The notes: generated from the sequence alone by a model not told the origin. A stretch of DNA of 64,000 bases from Streptomyces akebiae (GCF_019599145.1 NZ_CP080647.1:1860001-1924000), one strand, 5' to 3'; shown: positions 8,103 through 17,206, counted from the first letter of the stretch. Translations and numbers: made by a program.

Positions 8103-8462
8103 TCAGAGCGGCTGGGAGGTGGCGAGGACCTGGGCCACGGCAGCGGCGACGATGGCCGCCGGAGTCTCGGTGTCGAACGACATCCGGTACCCGCGGACCT
8201 TCGCGGTGCCGGTGACCGCGATCACCCAGCCCTCACCGTCGGTGCCGGGACGACCCGTCGGGAACCACCCGAGGTAGAAGCGCCCGTCCTTGCTGTTCAC
8301 ATGGACATCGGCGCGGTCGTCCACGACCAACTTGAAGTCGGCGTCCGTAAACTGGTCGGTCACCAGCGTCGGCTGGCCCGGACCGAGGTTCCAGGAGCGC
8401 AGCCTCAGGGCCGCGACAGTCGCGGCAAATCCGGGCTGGGTAACCTCTACGGCCACCGGCAT
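8103..8462 (-). CDS. short DUF317-like protein
   Basis: From ATG 8462 the product has 119 residues. The second half (FYLGWFPTG...GWVIAVTGTAKVRGYRMSFDTETPAAIVAAAVAQVLA) has the DUF317 pattern of a glycine-bounded strand pair, a W-I strand and an xxTPAxIVAA helix, as in the larger copies nearby. The frame stays open upstream to about 8660, but that part looks non-coding, so the start is uncertain. It heads the minus-strand cluster down to 5465. Confidence 0.55.
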   Translation of the reverse strand: MPVAVEVTQPGFAATVAALRLRSWNLGPGQPTLVTDQFTDADFKLVVDDRADVHVNSKDGRFYLGWFPTGRPGTDGEGWVIAVTGTAKVRGYRMSFDTETPAAIVAAAVAQVLATSQPL

Positions 8463-8872
8463 CACCTCTCTGACCTGGTATTCTTCCTGGAAGGCGTCCA
8501 CGTTGACATGCTCCAGGAGCGTTGGCCAGTCCTTCCGCGATCTTTCATGTCTGCCCCAGGCGAACTGGTGACCGCTGCATCGAACCCAGCCCATGGCATT
8601 CCTTGCCATCCAATCCGCTCGTCGCAGGTCGCAGCGGGCTGGAGCCGCTCGGCGACACAAAACTGCCTTGCCATGGAAGTGAGTCGTCGCAGCGCCCGGC
8701 TGACTTCAACGGACAACTGGTGTCCTTGACGATTGTGGGGTCTCAGATTTCGTGCCACGTTCTCAGCCACGAGGGCACATCGGTAGCACTTGAGCCTCCA
8801 TTGCGAAGCTCATCACCGAGAGCGCCGGGGCGTTGGAATCCGGCGCCGCCAGCAATTTCGCCCAGAGGTGGG
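8463..8872. other. intergenic stretch without convincing gene
   Basis: Upstream region of the cluster ending at 5465, and downstream of the ABC-system ATPase gene. Frames here are short or shadows. I see no clear hairpin or repeat. The composition is slightly less G/C-biased than the flanks, as in a junction between modules. Confidence 0.4.
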
Positions 8873-10816
8873 TCAGTCTCCTTGGTCGATCCAGGCCGGT
8901 GGGATGAGAGCTGCGCGCCCGCCGCGCCAGCGTTCCACAACCGCAGTGCGGAAGATGTCGTCTTCCAGGTCCGCGTGCTCCATAACGATCACCTGGAAGC
9001 CTGCGTCGAGGTGGCTCACGGTGTCATTGATGGCCTGGTAGACCCGCAGAAGTGAAGTGCGGTCCTCGCCGGCGAGATCCACTTGTGGTCCGTCGTAGTC
9101 GGAAGGGAAGTAGACCTGAGAGGGCTGGTCTAGGACCAGGACGCGCGGCAGGGGGCGTCCCTGCTCAGCGAACCACTCATGCAGACTTAGCAAGGCCGCG
9201 ATGTGGTAACCCAGCCAGTTCTCGCCGCTACCCATGTCGCTCAGTGGCACCGGGCCGCGAGGAGTGTCGGCGACGATGCTGAGGCGGCGCAGGTCCAGCC
9301 GTACGGGGTGTTCCGAGTGTTCCAGGCCAAGTGTGCGGGCCTTGGTCGCGATCTTCTGGTTGATCAAAGAGAGGCAGCTGGAGAGCCGGTCGGCCTGCGT
9401 GTCGGAGCCGAGCACCTCCTCAAGGTCCGTGATTTCCCGGTTCAGTTCCTCGCGCGTGTCGGCGATGGGCGGAGCGTGTTCCGCTCGGGCCGCGTTTTCG
9501 AGGAAGAGACTGATCCTGCCTTGGACGGAAGCCGCGCGCAGGGCTTGGCTGCGGTAGCGGGCCGCCTCTCGTACGCCAGCGTCGAGTGCTTGGCGCTGTT
9601 CACGGTTGCGGACCACTTCGGCGCGCAGTTGCTGAAGTTGCTCTTCCTCGGCGGCGATCATGCTTTGGACGAGAGGGCTGTCGTCGCTAACGAAGGCGAC
9701 GTCGGAGTCCAGACGCTCCAGATCCTCACGGATCGCCTGAATCGTCTGCTGTGCCGGGGAGACCACGCTGTCGCATACGGGGCAGTGCTGGCCGGTGCCG
9801 TCGGTTGCGGTCCCCAGCAGGCCGAGGGAGGCGAGTCGTTCTCGCTGATCCCTGGCCTGAACCAGATAGCTGCTCTCTTCGGCCAGGGTCTGGCGGAGCT
9901 CGGTGATTCGCGCTCTGATCTGCTGATGGCGGGAGCGCAATTCCTGTCGCTCGCGGTCCAACAGGGCAGTGTGGTCGGTGGAGTCGGGGTATCCGAGTTC
10001 GCCAGGGGCGTGGGTGAGCACGGACGCAAGGATGCTCAGTGCCTCGTCGAGACTGACGGTGTCGTCGACCGGTGCAGGCAGGAGACCTGCGCTCTCGGCC
10101 TCAGCTATGAGGGCGCGGGCTTGTCCGGGCGCGGGAGCTGCTTGGGCGACCTGAGTGATCTGCCGCTCGACGTTTTTCAGTTCGGTGCGCAGTTGTCTGA
10201 GGCGGGCGTGGCGTATGGCCTGTTCCGGATCGACTGCGCCCAGGAAGTAGGGCAGCGTGTCGCGGATGGCCTGCGGCCGCCACTCATGTCCCTGGGAGTG
10301 GAAGAGGTGGTCGGGGTTGGCGATTTCGTTCTGTGCCTGGAGGCAGAAGAACAGGGCGTGGCGAATGGACGGCGACATGGTGGTGCCGCGTGCTGCGGGG
10401 ATACGGATGGTCCGGTCGATGCCGCAGAACTCGCTGAGGAGACGGCGAGCGGCATCCAGCGGGAAGGTGAAGTCGATGTCGTCTCGGGTCAGCGGGGGTG
10501 CGCCCGCGCTCTGGAACTGCAGACACAGCCGGGGAGCGGGAGTGGTGCTGTTCTCGGGAGCCGAACGGGCGATGAACAGCTGCTGGTCGCCGCGCACCAG
10601 CTGCAGGGCGAAGATGCTGGTGTAGTCGCGTACCTTGCCGGCGCGGACGGGGTAGTCGCTGCTACCCATGCAGTAGTCGGTGATGGTCCAGATCGAGGTT
10701 TTACCCGTGCGGGAGTCGCCGGTGATGATGTTGAGGCGGCCCGGGTTGAGTGCAAGGACTCGCATCTGCCCGGGGCGGTGCCCGTACAAGGCCAGCGATT
10801 TGATCTGGTAGGTCAC
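8873..10816 (-). CDS. ABC ATPase of a three-component (ABC-3C) conflict system, DUF3732-type
   Basis: A 647-residue protein. GTG 10816 overlaps the stop of the upstream gene (GTGA) and gives the family-typical N-terminus YQIKSLALYGH...RLNIITGDSRTGKTS, with Walker A at about residues 33-41 (K39). A long central coiled coil is interrupted near residue 343 by HCPVCDSVV, a zinc-hook-like turn as in SMC/Rad50 proteins. The ABC signature SDMGSGENW lies near 526 and Walker B RVLVLDQPSQ near 557. DUF3732-type ATPases are known partners of ABC-3C systems, which are predicted to detect invading nucleic acid or complexes and to license an effector. The gene is last in the coupled order effector, middle component, ATPase. 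Confidence 0.9.
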   Translation of the reverse strand: MTYQIKSLALYGHRPGQMRVLALNPGRLNIITGDSRTGKTSIWTITDYCMGSSDYPVRAGKVRDYTSIFALQLVRGDQQLFIARSAPENSTTPAPRLCLQFQSAGAPPLTRDDIDFTFPLDAARRLLSEFCGIDRTIRIPAARGTTMSPSIRHALFFCLQAQNEIANPDHLFHSQGHEWRPQAIRDTLPYFLGAVDPEQAIRHARLRQLRTELKNVERQITQVAQAAPAPGQARALIAEAESAGLLPAPVDDTVSLDEALSILASVLTHAPGELGYPDSTDHTALLDRERQELRSRHQQIRARITELRQTLAEESSYLVQARDQRERLASLGLLGTATDGTGQHCPVCDSVVSPAQQTIQAIREDLERLDSDVAFVSDDSPLVQSMIAAEEEQLQQLRAEVVRNREQRQALDAGVREAARYRSQALRAASVQGRISLFLENAARAEHAPPIADTREELNREITDLEEVLGSDTQADRLSSCLSLINQKIATKARTLGLEHSEHPVRLDLRRLSIVADTPRGPVPLSDMGSGENWLGYHIAALLSLHEWFAEQGRPLPRVLVLDQPSQVYFPSDYDGPQVDLAGEDRTSLLRVYQAINDTVSHLDAGFQVIVMEHADLEDDIFRTAVVERWRGGRAALIPPAWIDQGD

Positions 10817-11301
10817 GGGCGCACTCCGAGCAAAGTCAGGGTCGTGGCGGTACTTCCGCCGGTGGGCAGCCAGCGGCCGAGCATGTGTGCCGTCTTTTGG
10901 ATCGCGACGACGGTATCTGAGGTGCCGGTGATCGTTGCCGGTATCGCGCGGGGGCGCAGGGTCAGTAGTGCACTCTGGTCGAGGCTGAGTAGATCCGTCT
11001 GCAGGGAGAGAAGGATGCCGGGGCGGACCATTGCGGCCAGGCCGGGTGCATTGGCTGCCATCAGGACACGGACTGCTTGGTTGTCCTCGGCCCACTTGGG
11101 CAAGCTCGCCCTCGTCGTTCCTGGCAGGATCGCCCGAATGGCTGGCTGGAGAGCCATCACCGCGGCAGTGACCGCAATGGGCAGCGGGCAGGAGCCCGCA
11201 TCGCGCTGATGTCCCTGTACGGCGCGGCAGCTGACGAGAGCCATGAACGCCGGGTTGAACAGGGCCCGTTCCTCGCGGCTGAACTCGACGGGGGCGGTCA
11301 T
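10813..11301 (-). CDS. ABC-3C system middle component
   Basis: A 162-residue protein with ATG 11301 overlapping the effector stop (ATGA) and its own stop overlapping the ATPase start. The sequence follows the middle-component pattern: FSREERALFNPAFMALVSCRAVQGHQ, then PLPIAVTAAVMALQPAIRAILP, then LPKWAEDNQAVRVLMA. Middle components are small helical proteins thought to bridge ATPase and effector. Identification rests on motif pattern plus gene order, which agree. Confidence 0.85.
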   Translation of the reverse strand: MTAPVEFSREERALFNPAFMALVSCRAVQGHQRDAGSCPLPIAVTAAVMALQPAIRAILPGTTRASLPKWAEDNQAVRVLMAANAPGLAAMVRPGILLSLQTDLLSLDQSALLTLRPRAIPATITGTSDTVVAIQKTAHMLGRWLPTGGSTATTLTLLGVRP

Positions 11302-12512
11302 CGGCCCGCCGCCGGCTCCAGTAGGGCCATCAGCCGGGCTTCGAAGTCTGGGTGCCAGCCGACACGCTGTTCGTCGGCCAGCATCTGGTAGGAGCCTGTC
11401 GTCACGAACGCCTCGTCGCAGCCCTCCCTGATTTTGGTCCGGGCGTCCTGCTCGACCCAGGCATAGATCTTCTTCGCCTGTGCACGCATCTCGGTTTCGG
11501 CCGCGTCCTCGCCAAGGTCGTCGACCATGACATTGAAGCGTCTCTCCCACTCCTCGACCAGGCGCCGCTCGTAGTTGCCGAGTTCGCCGGGGCGCAGAAG
11601 GTTTTCGTTGGACCACCGGGAGCGCTGTTCATATGCCCGGACGTAGTCCCTGACTGCCATCCGGATCCGGCGGTTACCGATCCCGGCGAGCGTCAGCTGG
11701 CGCACAAAGGTCTTCTCCGTGTGCTCGGTGACCTCGCCGGTGAGGTCGACGACGTCGGCATCGATGGGAAGGTTGTCGGGCCGGAACTGGTTACGGCGCT
11801 GGTCAAAGACGTCATCGAACTCGACTCCAGTGACCGGACCGGATCCCTTGCCTGCCAGGTGGGCGATGCAGCGCTGAAAGAACCAGCCCTCCAAACGCTG
11901 AAGGAAGGCTTGCGCGTGGGCGTGACCGACAACCAGGGCAGCCCGGCCCTGCAGCTGGTCACCGGCCTTCATGATGTTGTCGGCCTCATCGAGTACCTGG
12001 ATGCGTTTGAGTAGGTTCAACCGCTGATCCTGATCCAGAGCGTCCCAAGCTGCGAAGTTGGCTAGGACGGTCGGGCTCTTCGCAGCCGAGTTGTCGCGGG
12101 CCGCATTCAGCAGCTTCAGCGCCTCTGCTTCATTCCGTGGTCCGCCTGGCCGACTGGGCGCCAGGTAGGACCCGACGGTCCCCTCAGGCGCGATACCGGT
12201 TGTCAGCAGAAAAAGATTCGTCCGCTCCAGGTCAATCTGCTGGCCGGAAACGGCTGTCGCCCAAATCCGCAGCGTCTTCCACAGGTCGCTGCTGGCATCG
12301 GTCATCCGCGTCCCGGGTGCCCGGTGCTTGAGCTGCCACCAGTCTGTGGACGCATCGCGCACGGCTTCGATGTCGTCTGCGGCCTCGATGGCAACCGTCC
12401 AGTCGAAACCTGTCTCTAGATGCTCCACGCACACCAGCAAAGCCATGCGCAGCTGGTACAGGTAGCCGAGCGCGGCTGCGGACGCCTCAAAGGGATCAGA
12501 CTTGCCGCTCAT
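11298..12512 (-). CDS. ABC-3C effector: REase-like nuclease domain plus ABC-3C C-terminal domain
   Basis: A 404-residue protein from ATG 12512. The N-terminus reads ALGYLYQLRMAL...VAIEAADDIEAV...WWQLKHR: the G-x-YQ entry helix, E43, D46/D47 and Q60-x-K62 form the pattern of restriction-endonuclease-fold dsDNA nucleases such as Cap4/DUF4297-like enzymes. The C-terminal 100 residues (LRPGELGNYERRLVEEWERRF...IYAWVEQDARTKIREG...TTGSYQMLADEQRVGWHPDF) match the C-terminal domain shared by ABC-3C effectors. Expected role: DNA degradation once activated by the ATPase and middle component. It is first in the operon; the upstream start at 12539 is possible. Confidence 0.85.
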   Translation of the reverse strand: MSGKSDPFEASAAALGYLYQLRMALLVCVEHLETGFDWTVAIEAADDIEAVRDASTDWWQLKHRAPGTRMTDASSDLWKTLRIWATAVSGQQIDLERTNLFLLTTGIAPEGTVGSYLAPSRPGGPRNEAEALKLLNAARDNSAAKSPTVLANFAAWDALDQDQRLNLLKRIQVLDEADNIMKAGDQLQGRAALVVGHAHAQAFLQRLEGWFFQRCIAHLAGKGSGPVTGVEFDDVFDQRRNQFRPDNLPIDADVVDLTGEVTEHTEKTFVRQLTLAGIGNRRIRMAVRDYVRAYEQRSRWSNENLLRPGELGNYERRLVEEWERRFNVMVDDLGEDAAETEMRAQAKKIYAWVEQDARTKIREGCDEAFVTTGSYQMLADEQRVGWHPDFEARLMALLEPAAGR

Positions 12513-12683
12513 TGCATCCCCCGCTCCGACCTGCTCCATCGTGCCCGCCCGGAGATCGTAGCGACCGGACTGCACCTGGTTAAGGGGTTCGGGGACGATC
12601 AGCCAGTTGCGCTTACTGTCCTTGACGACAGCGGCCGAGGCTAGAGCGGGATTGGGCACAGCCCACAATGTGTCCGGACGTGC

Positions 12684-12720
12684 GTGAGCCCCAGGCATCC
12701 GGTGGATGCCTGGGGCTCAC
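12684..12720. terminator. 17-bp perfect stem terminator
   Basis: GTGAGCCCCAGGCATCC (12684-12700) and GGATGCCTGGGGCTCAC (12704-12720) are exact complements around a GGT loop. It sits just after the minus-strand surface-protein gene and upstream of the ABC-3C operon, insulating the two. Confidence 0.85.
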
Positions 12721-12740
12721 AGCGGGCGGGCTCAGATGAG

Positions 12741-13742
12741 TCAGTTCTCGAGTGCGCCGGCCTCAGTACGGCGTCGGCGGGTGGCGACGACCGCGCCCAC
12801 GCCGGAGGCGAGGAACAGTCCGGCTCCGCCGATCAGCCAGGGGGTGGCGTCGGCTCCTGTGTGGGCGAGAGTGCCTTCGGTTGTAGTGGCGAGGGTGCTC
12901 GCGGCGGGCTTGTCCGCGATCGTGGTGTCGGACGTCGAGTCGGCGGTGGAGGGGGCCGAGGAGACGGTGCTGTCGCCCTGGCCGGAGGTGTCCTGCGTCG
13001 GCTTGCCGGACGGCGTCTGGGTGGCTGTGGGCGTCGGTGTCGTACTGGCGGTCTTGGCGTTGGTGACGGTCACGGTGACCGGGGCGCCGGGCTTCGCAGT
13101 GTAGGCACGTGAGGGCTTGTAGAGGTCGTATCCCTCGGGTGCCTTTGTCTGTTTGACCCAGAAGGCGGTTCCGGTACGGCTGTTCACGGGCAGCTTGGCA
13201 GACGCGGTGCCGTTGGAGCCGGTGGTGAGGGTGAGAACGACCTCGTCGCCGGTGCCGATGTTGACGGTGGATCCGGGCAGCGGCTTGCCGCTCTTGCTGG
13301 CCTTGGCCTTGAGCGTGACCGTGGCGGGCTTGAAGGGGTCAATGATCGTCAGCGGCGCGTCGGTACCCGGGGTGACGATGACGTCCTGGTCGTCCACGAC
13401 GTCGTGCAGCGGACTGCCGCTGGAGACCTCCTTGAGCCGGTAGACGCCAGGGGCCAGGTCCTTGAAGGCCAGCTGGCCGTCGGCGTCGGTTATGCCGGTG
13501 CCGACTTGCTGGCCCGCAGAGTCGAAGAGGGTGAACGTGGCGCCGGCAAGGACGGCGCCAGCGGAGTCCTTCTTGTGGATGGCGAAGCCGCCGGTCTCGG
13601 TGGCACTGAGCGCGGTAGGCGGTGACGGGGTGGGGTCCTGGGCCACAGCGGCCGGCGCCCACATCAGGGTTCCGGCCATGGCGGTGGCGAGCGTGACGAC
13701 AGCGGCCGAAGCCGTACGGCAAGTGGATTCGATGCGGGTCAA
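12741..13742 (-). CDS. LAXTG-anchored surface protein with SpaA-like pilin domains
   Basis: A 333-residue protein from TTG 13742 (AGGAG nine bases upstream). Signal peptide ending near AVAQ, then two SpaA/prealbumin-like repeats: GGFAIHKKDSAGAVLAGATFTLFD...GVYRLKEV and VTLKAKASKSGKPLPGSTVNI...WVKQTKAPEGYDLYK. A Thr/Ser/Pro-rich stalk leads to the sorting signal LAHTG (residues 292-296), a hydrophobic helix and RRRR. LAXTG is the class E sortase motif of Streptomyces, so the protein should be covalently displayed on the cell wall. No sortase gene is in the window. A possible role in adhesion or mating contact is inference. Confidence 0.85.
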   Translation of the reverse strand: MTRIESTCRTASAAVVTLATAMAGTLMWAPAAVAQDPTPSPPTALSATETGGFAIHKKDSAGAVLAGATFTLFDSAGQQVGTGITDADGQLAFKDLAPGVYRLKEVSSGSPLHDVVDDQDVIVTPGTDAPLTIIDPFKPATVTLKAKASKSGKPLPGSTVNIGTGDEVVLTLTTGSNGTASAKLPVNSRTGTAFWVKQTKAPEGYDLYKPSRAYTAKPGAPVTVTVTNAKTASTTPTPTATQTPSGKPTQDTSGQGDSTVSSAPSTADSTSDTTIADKPAASTLATTTEGTLAHTGADATPWLIGGAGLFLASGVGAVVATRRRRTEAGALEN

Positions 13743-13960
13743 GAGCAATGGCTCCTGGAGTGTGCAGGGAGAAGCGATGTTGAGCAGGTCGACTGGTCGG
13801 CGGCGTGGCATACGAAGTCGCACGTGGGTGCGTGCCGGCGCAGAGTGGACGCGAGGACGTGCAACAGGATCCGGACGTCGGTGCCGATGTCGGCGTGGCA
13901 GACGCCTGCCGGGTGTGGTCCAGAGGACGGCGCCGAGGACGGCGCCGCCTCTTGCCGTGT

Positions 13961-13993
13961 GCCGGGGACGGTGAGCAGCTCACCGTCCCCGGC
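13961..13993. terminator. 15-bp perfect hairpin overlapping gene end
   Basis: GCCGGGGACGGTGAG (13961-13975) pairs with CTCACCGTCCCCGGC (13979-13993). It covers the stop codon of the gene at 13980-14867 and separates it from the surface-protein gene. Confidence 0.75.
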
Positions 13994-14867
13994 TCGGCCG
14001 CGCCGGATTGGAGGACCGTGGTGGGGCGATGGCTGGCCGGAGGCTCGCGGGGACCGGAGTGGTGAGGGCGCAGCGGCGGGCAGCGGCCTTGACGAGTTGC
14101 TGTTGCTGTTCGGCGGGCAGGCCGGCGATGTGGTCGATGCCTGCGGCGAGGGCCGGGCCGAAAGGTGAGCCGACGGGCAGGCCGGCGGCCTGGACGATCT
14201 GGGCGGCGGCCTCGGCTTCGATCAGGAGGCCGAATGCCGGTGGGATGCCGAGCAGTTGGGCGGCGTGATCGCGGGTTCCGGTCAGGGCCTCAGTGAGGGG
14301 AAAGTCGTCGTCGAGGACGCTGTCAACGATGTCCAGCCAGAGCGGCGTGGCGCGGTGGAGGCGGGTGAGGAAGTCGGCGTCGGTGAGCCAGCATCCTCGC
14401 GCCGGCGCAGGATCGGTGTCGTGCTGCACCGACCGATCCCGTTCGGCGACGGCCGTAGTGGTCGGGGCGAGTCCGGGAACCCATACGTTTAGGTAGTCCT
14501 GGATGGCATGGCTCAGGGGCGTGAGGGCCGCGCCGATCCAGGGTGAGATGTCGTCGTGGTGCCAGTCCCGTATGACGCCGTACCCGTCGTGTCCGGGCTG
14601 TCTGCCGATGCGGGAGTCCCGCACGGTGAAGGTGCTGTGGTCGGCGAAGGACAGGTACGCGTTGTCGAGGACGCCTTGATCCGGGTGGAGGATGCTCAGG
14701 CGCAGTCCGCCGTACTCGCGGTGTCGGATGGTCTGGGCGAATTCGATGCGCAGGCGCAGCGGGGAATCGGGCGAGATCACCGCGTAACAGGCGTCGCCGA
14801 TCACCCGTCGTTCGTGGACTGGCAGGTCGAGGAGTTCGGTGAAGAAGTGCTGGACGTGCAGGGACAA
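13980..14867 (-). CDS. hypothetical protein downstream of DUF317 gene
   Basis: A 295-residue protein from TTG 14867, with GAGGAG twelve bases upstream. The N-terminal half is mixed alpha/beta (VIGDACYAVISPDSPLRLRIEFAQT, FTVRDSRIGRQPGHDGYGVIRDWHHDD), the C-terminal half is helical (LLGIPPAFGLLIEAEAAAQIVQAAGLP), and the tail is basic (NPARPSRGR). No family recognised. It overlaps the end of the frameshifted DUF317 gene upstream, and both probably share a promoter. Confidence 0.65.
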   Translation of the reverse strand: MSLHVQHFFTELLDLPVHERRVIGDACYAVISPDSPLRLRIEFAQTIRHREYGGLRLSILHPDQGVLDNAYLSFADHSTFTVRDSRIGRQPGHDGYGVIRDWHHDDISPWIGAALTPLSHAIQDYLNVWVPGLAPTTTAVAERDRSVQHDTDPAPARGCWLTDADFLTRLHRATPLWLDIVDSVLDDDFPLTEALTGTRDHAAQLLGIPPAFGLLIEAEAAAQIVQAAGLPVGSPFGPALAAGIDHIAGLPAEQQQQLVKAAARRCALTTPVPASLRPAIAPPRSSNPARPSRGR

Positions 14868-15780
14868 ATGCGGTGGTGCTCCTCAACAGCAGAAGGGGCG
14901 CAGGGGCGGTCACCTGCGGCGGCCGGCAGGAAGTCCGGAACCGGACAGGCGCATTGGGCCGGTGCTCGGTGCCGAGGCCCTGGCGTTCGTGCGCGACGCG
15001 GTGGCCGCCGGCGAAGGTGCCCCGCTGAGCGGCAGTCCGGGCTTGTGTCCGACTGAGTCGGTCCGGGCTTCGGAAGGGTGAGGTGCAGGCGGGCCTCGGC
15101 CGGAACGCTCCACACGGCGCGCGCGAGCGGCACGGTGGAGGCCAGGGACGAGGCGAACGCCGCGACCAGGGAGGCGGGGACGGCGGAGGAGAACGTGGCT
15201 TTCCACAGAGTGCTACCCGGTGGTCCACCCCAGGCGGACCAGACAGGCGCGGCCGGGTTCTTGCGAACGTAGGCGTGTTCGAGCACACCGTATCCGTCCG
15301 AACTGCGGAAGCACTGGGTGCCGTCCGTCTTGACCGTGTGTCTCCACCCTGCGGCGAGCAGTGGCAGATATACGTCTTGGGGGCGAACGTCGTCTGGGCG
15401 CAGCAGGTCGCGTTCGCCCCGGGCATCGGCCTCGCATAGGGCGAGGACTTCGGCGTAGAAGTCGCGGACGAGTTCGACCGGGTGCTGGCATCGAGCGTGG
15501 CCGTCCAGGTCGCGGGTCGGAAGGGATCCTTGTGCGCGGCGACCAGCCACTCGCCGCCGCGTGGATGGGTCTCAGACGGGATGTGTCCGGCGAGCAGCCG
15601 CATGCCAAAACTGATAGCGATGGCAGGTCCGTCCTCGGAGCGGTTGAGGGTCCAGTCCTGGTCGAAGGGGAAGGGGGGCCATACGTCGACGAGCTCGTGG
15701 ATGCCGGGGCCGGCGAGGTGGCGCGGGAGGACCTCGACCACGCCATGGTCGTCGAGATCGTCCAGAGGGCCGAGCGACAC
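14801..15780 (-). pseudogene. DUF317 gene with a single-base frameshift
   Basis: GTG 15780 opens a typical DUF317 N-terminus (VEVLPRHLAGPG, GEWLVAAHKDPFRPATWTATLDAST) in one frame. From about 15480 the family sequence continues in another frame (PVELVRDFYAEV, then the second half-domain with SSDGYGVLEHAY and FSSAVPASLVAAFASSLAST). The break is at the GGG run 15480-15482; one extra G would restore DAST-PVELV. So the gene is frameshifted by one missing base, unless this is a sequence error. The last 65 bases overlap the next gene. Confidence 0.75.
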
Positions 15781-15799
15781 AAGGTCCTACCTTTCAAGG

Positions 15800-16010
15800 G
15801 TGGTTGCTCCGGTCATTCGTAAGATCGGAGGGCCCAGGGATTCTGGGTATGGCTGTCACAGGGAAGCCGTTGGATGGCTCAAAGGACTTGGCCGCCCGGA
15901 GCCCCGCGACGACTCGACCGCCAATTGGGAGACGCGACTCCGATCGCTGCTGTAGGACAACGTCGGCGAGGTCGTCTGCGGGTGACATGTGAGACGGCGA
16001 GCTGGCGGAG
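15800..16010 (+). ncRNA. candidate bridge-RNA region of the IS110 element
   Basis: Non-coding stretch directly upstream of the IS110 transposase. In IS110-group elements the left-end non-coding region encodes the bridge RNA that pairs with donor and target DNA. I cannot fold it reliably by eye, so the call is by position only. Confidence 0.3.
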
Positions 16011-16016
16011 GTGGCC

Positions 16017-17206
16017 GTGCCCGAGATCTGGGCCGGAGTGGACATCGGCAAGGAACATCACCACTGCGTGGTGATCAACGGGGACGGTGAACGGCTGCTG
16101 TCCCGCCGGGTCCTGAACGACGAGACCGAGCTGCTTCAGCTCATCGGTGATGTCCTGGAGATATCCACCGACGTGCTGTGGGCTGTCGACCTCAACCACG
16201 GCGGTGCCGCACTGCTGATCGGCCTGCTCCTCGGCCACGGCCAGCCGATGGCCTACCTCACCGGCCTGGCGGTCCACCGGGCCTCGGCCACTTACAAGGG
16301 CGAAGGCAAGACCGATGCGAAGGATGCATTCGTCATCGCCGACCAGGCCCGTGTCCGCCGGGACCTCGGCCTGCTGCGGCCTGGCGACGAGATCGCCGTC
16401 GACCTGCGCACCCTGACCACCCGGCGCCTGGATGTGGTCTTCGACCGCACCCGGCAGATCAACCGGCTCCGCGCCCAACTGCTGGAGATCTTCCCCGCGT
16501 TGGAGCGGTCGCTGGAGCTGGTCAACAAAGGGCCGGTGATGCTGCTGACCGGCTACCAGACCCCGACTGCGATCCGCCGTGCCGGCACCAAGCGGATCGA
16601 GACCTGGCTGAAGAACCGCAAGGTCCGCGGCGCCGCAGCCCTGGCGAAGACGGCCACGGAGGCCGCCCAGGCCCAGCACACCGCGCTGCCTGGCGAGAAG
16701 CTGGCCGCTGCCATGGTGGCCCGCCTCGCCAAGGGGTGATGGCCCTCGATGAGGAGATCGCCGAGCTCGACGCCCTGATCGAGGCCAAGTTTCGCGAGCA
16801 TCCGCACGGCGAGGTGATCCGCAGCCTGCCCGGCATGGGCCCCAAACTCGGCGCCGAGTTCATTGCCGCGACCGGCGGCGACATGGAGGCCTTCGGCAGT
16901 GCCGACCGCCTGGCCGGCTTCGCCGGCCTGGCCCCCAGACCACGCGACTCCGGCCGCGTCAGCGGCAACCTGCGCAGGCCCAGGCGATACCACCGCGGCC
17001 TGCTGCGGAGCATGTACCTCTCGGCGATGGTCAGTATCACGGCCTGCCCCGCCTCCAAGGCGTACTACCAGCGCAAACGAAGCGAGGGGAAGGGGCACAA
17101 GCAGGCTCTCCTCGCTCTCGCCCGTCGCAGGCTCAATGTGCTGTGGGCGATGATGCGTGACGGACAGTGCTACCAAGGTTCACCTCCCGTCACGGCAGCG
17201 GCTTGA
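16017..17206 (+). pseudogene. IS110 transposase, split by a -1 frameshift
   Basis: GTG 16017 (GGAG six bases upstream) begins PEIWAGVDIGKEHHHC, the DEDD-type RuvC-like N-terminal domain: D in VDIG, D in AVDL and two D in KTDAKDAF. This frame ends at the TGA at 16737 after ARLAKG. The C-terminal domain continues in the -1 frame from about 16733: GVMALDEEIAEL, then IRSLPGMGPKLGAEF, GLAPRPRDSGRVSG and the YHRGLLRSMYLSAM helix. The junction is AAGGGGTGATGG. Either a base was lost and the element is dead, or the G run allows -1 slippage. IS110 transposases are normally one frame of about 400 codons. Confidence 0.85.

Noticed and set aside
9203..11209. A 668-codon plus-strand frame
   Set aside because: Antisense to the ABC-3C ATPase and middle component, whose motifs and overlapping starts are clear.
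14323..15780. A single 485-residue protein from GTG 15780
   Set aside because: Only the first third is DUF317-like; beyond about 15480 this frame becomes Arg/Pro-rich while the family sequence continues in another frame, so a frameshift fits better.
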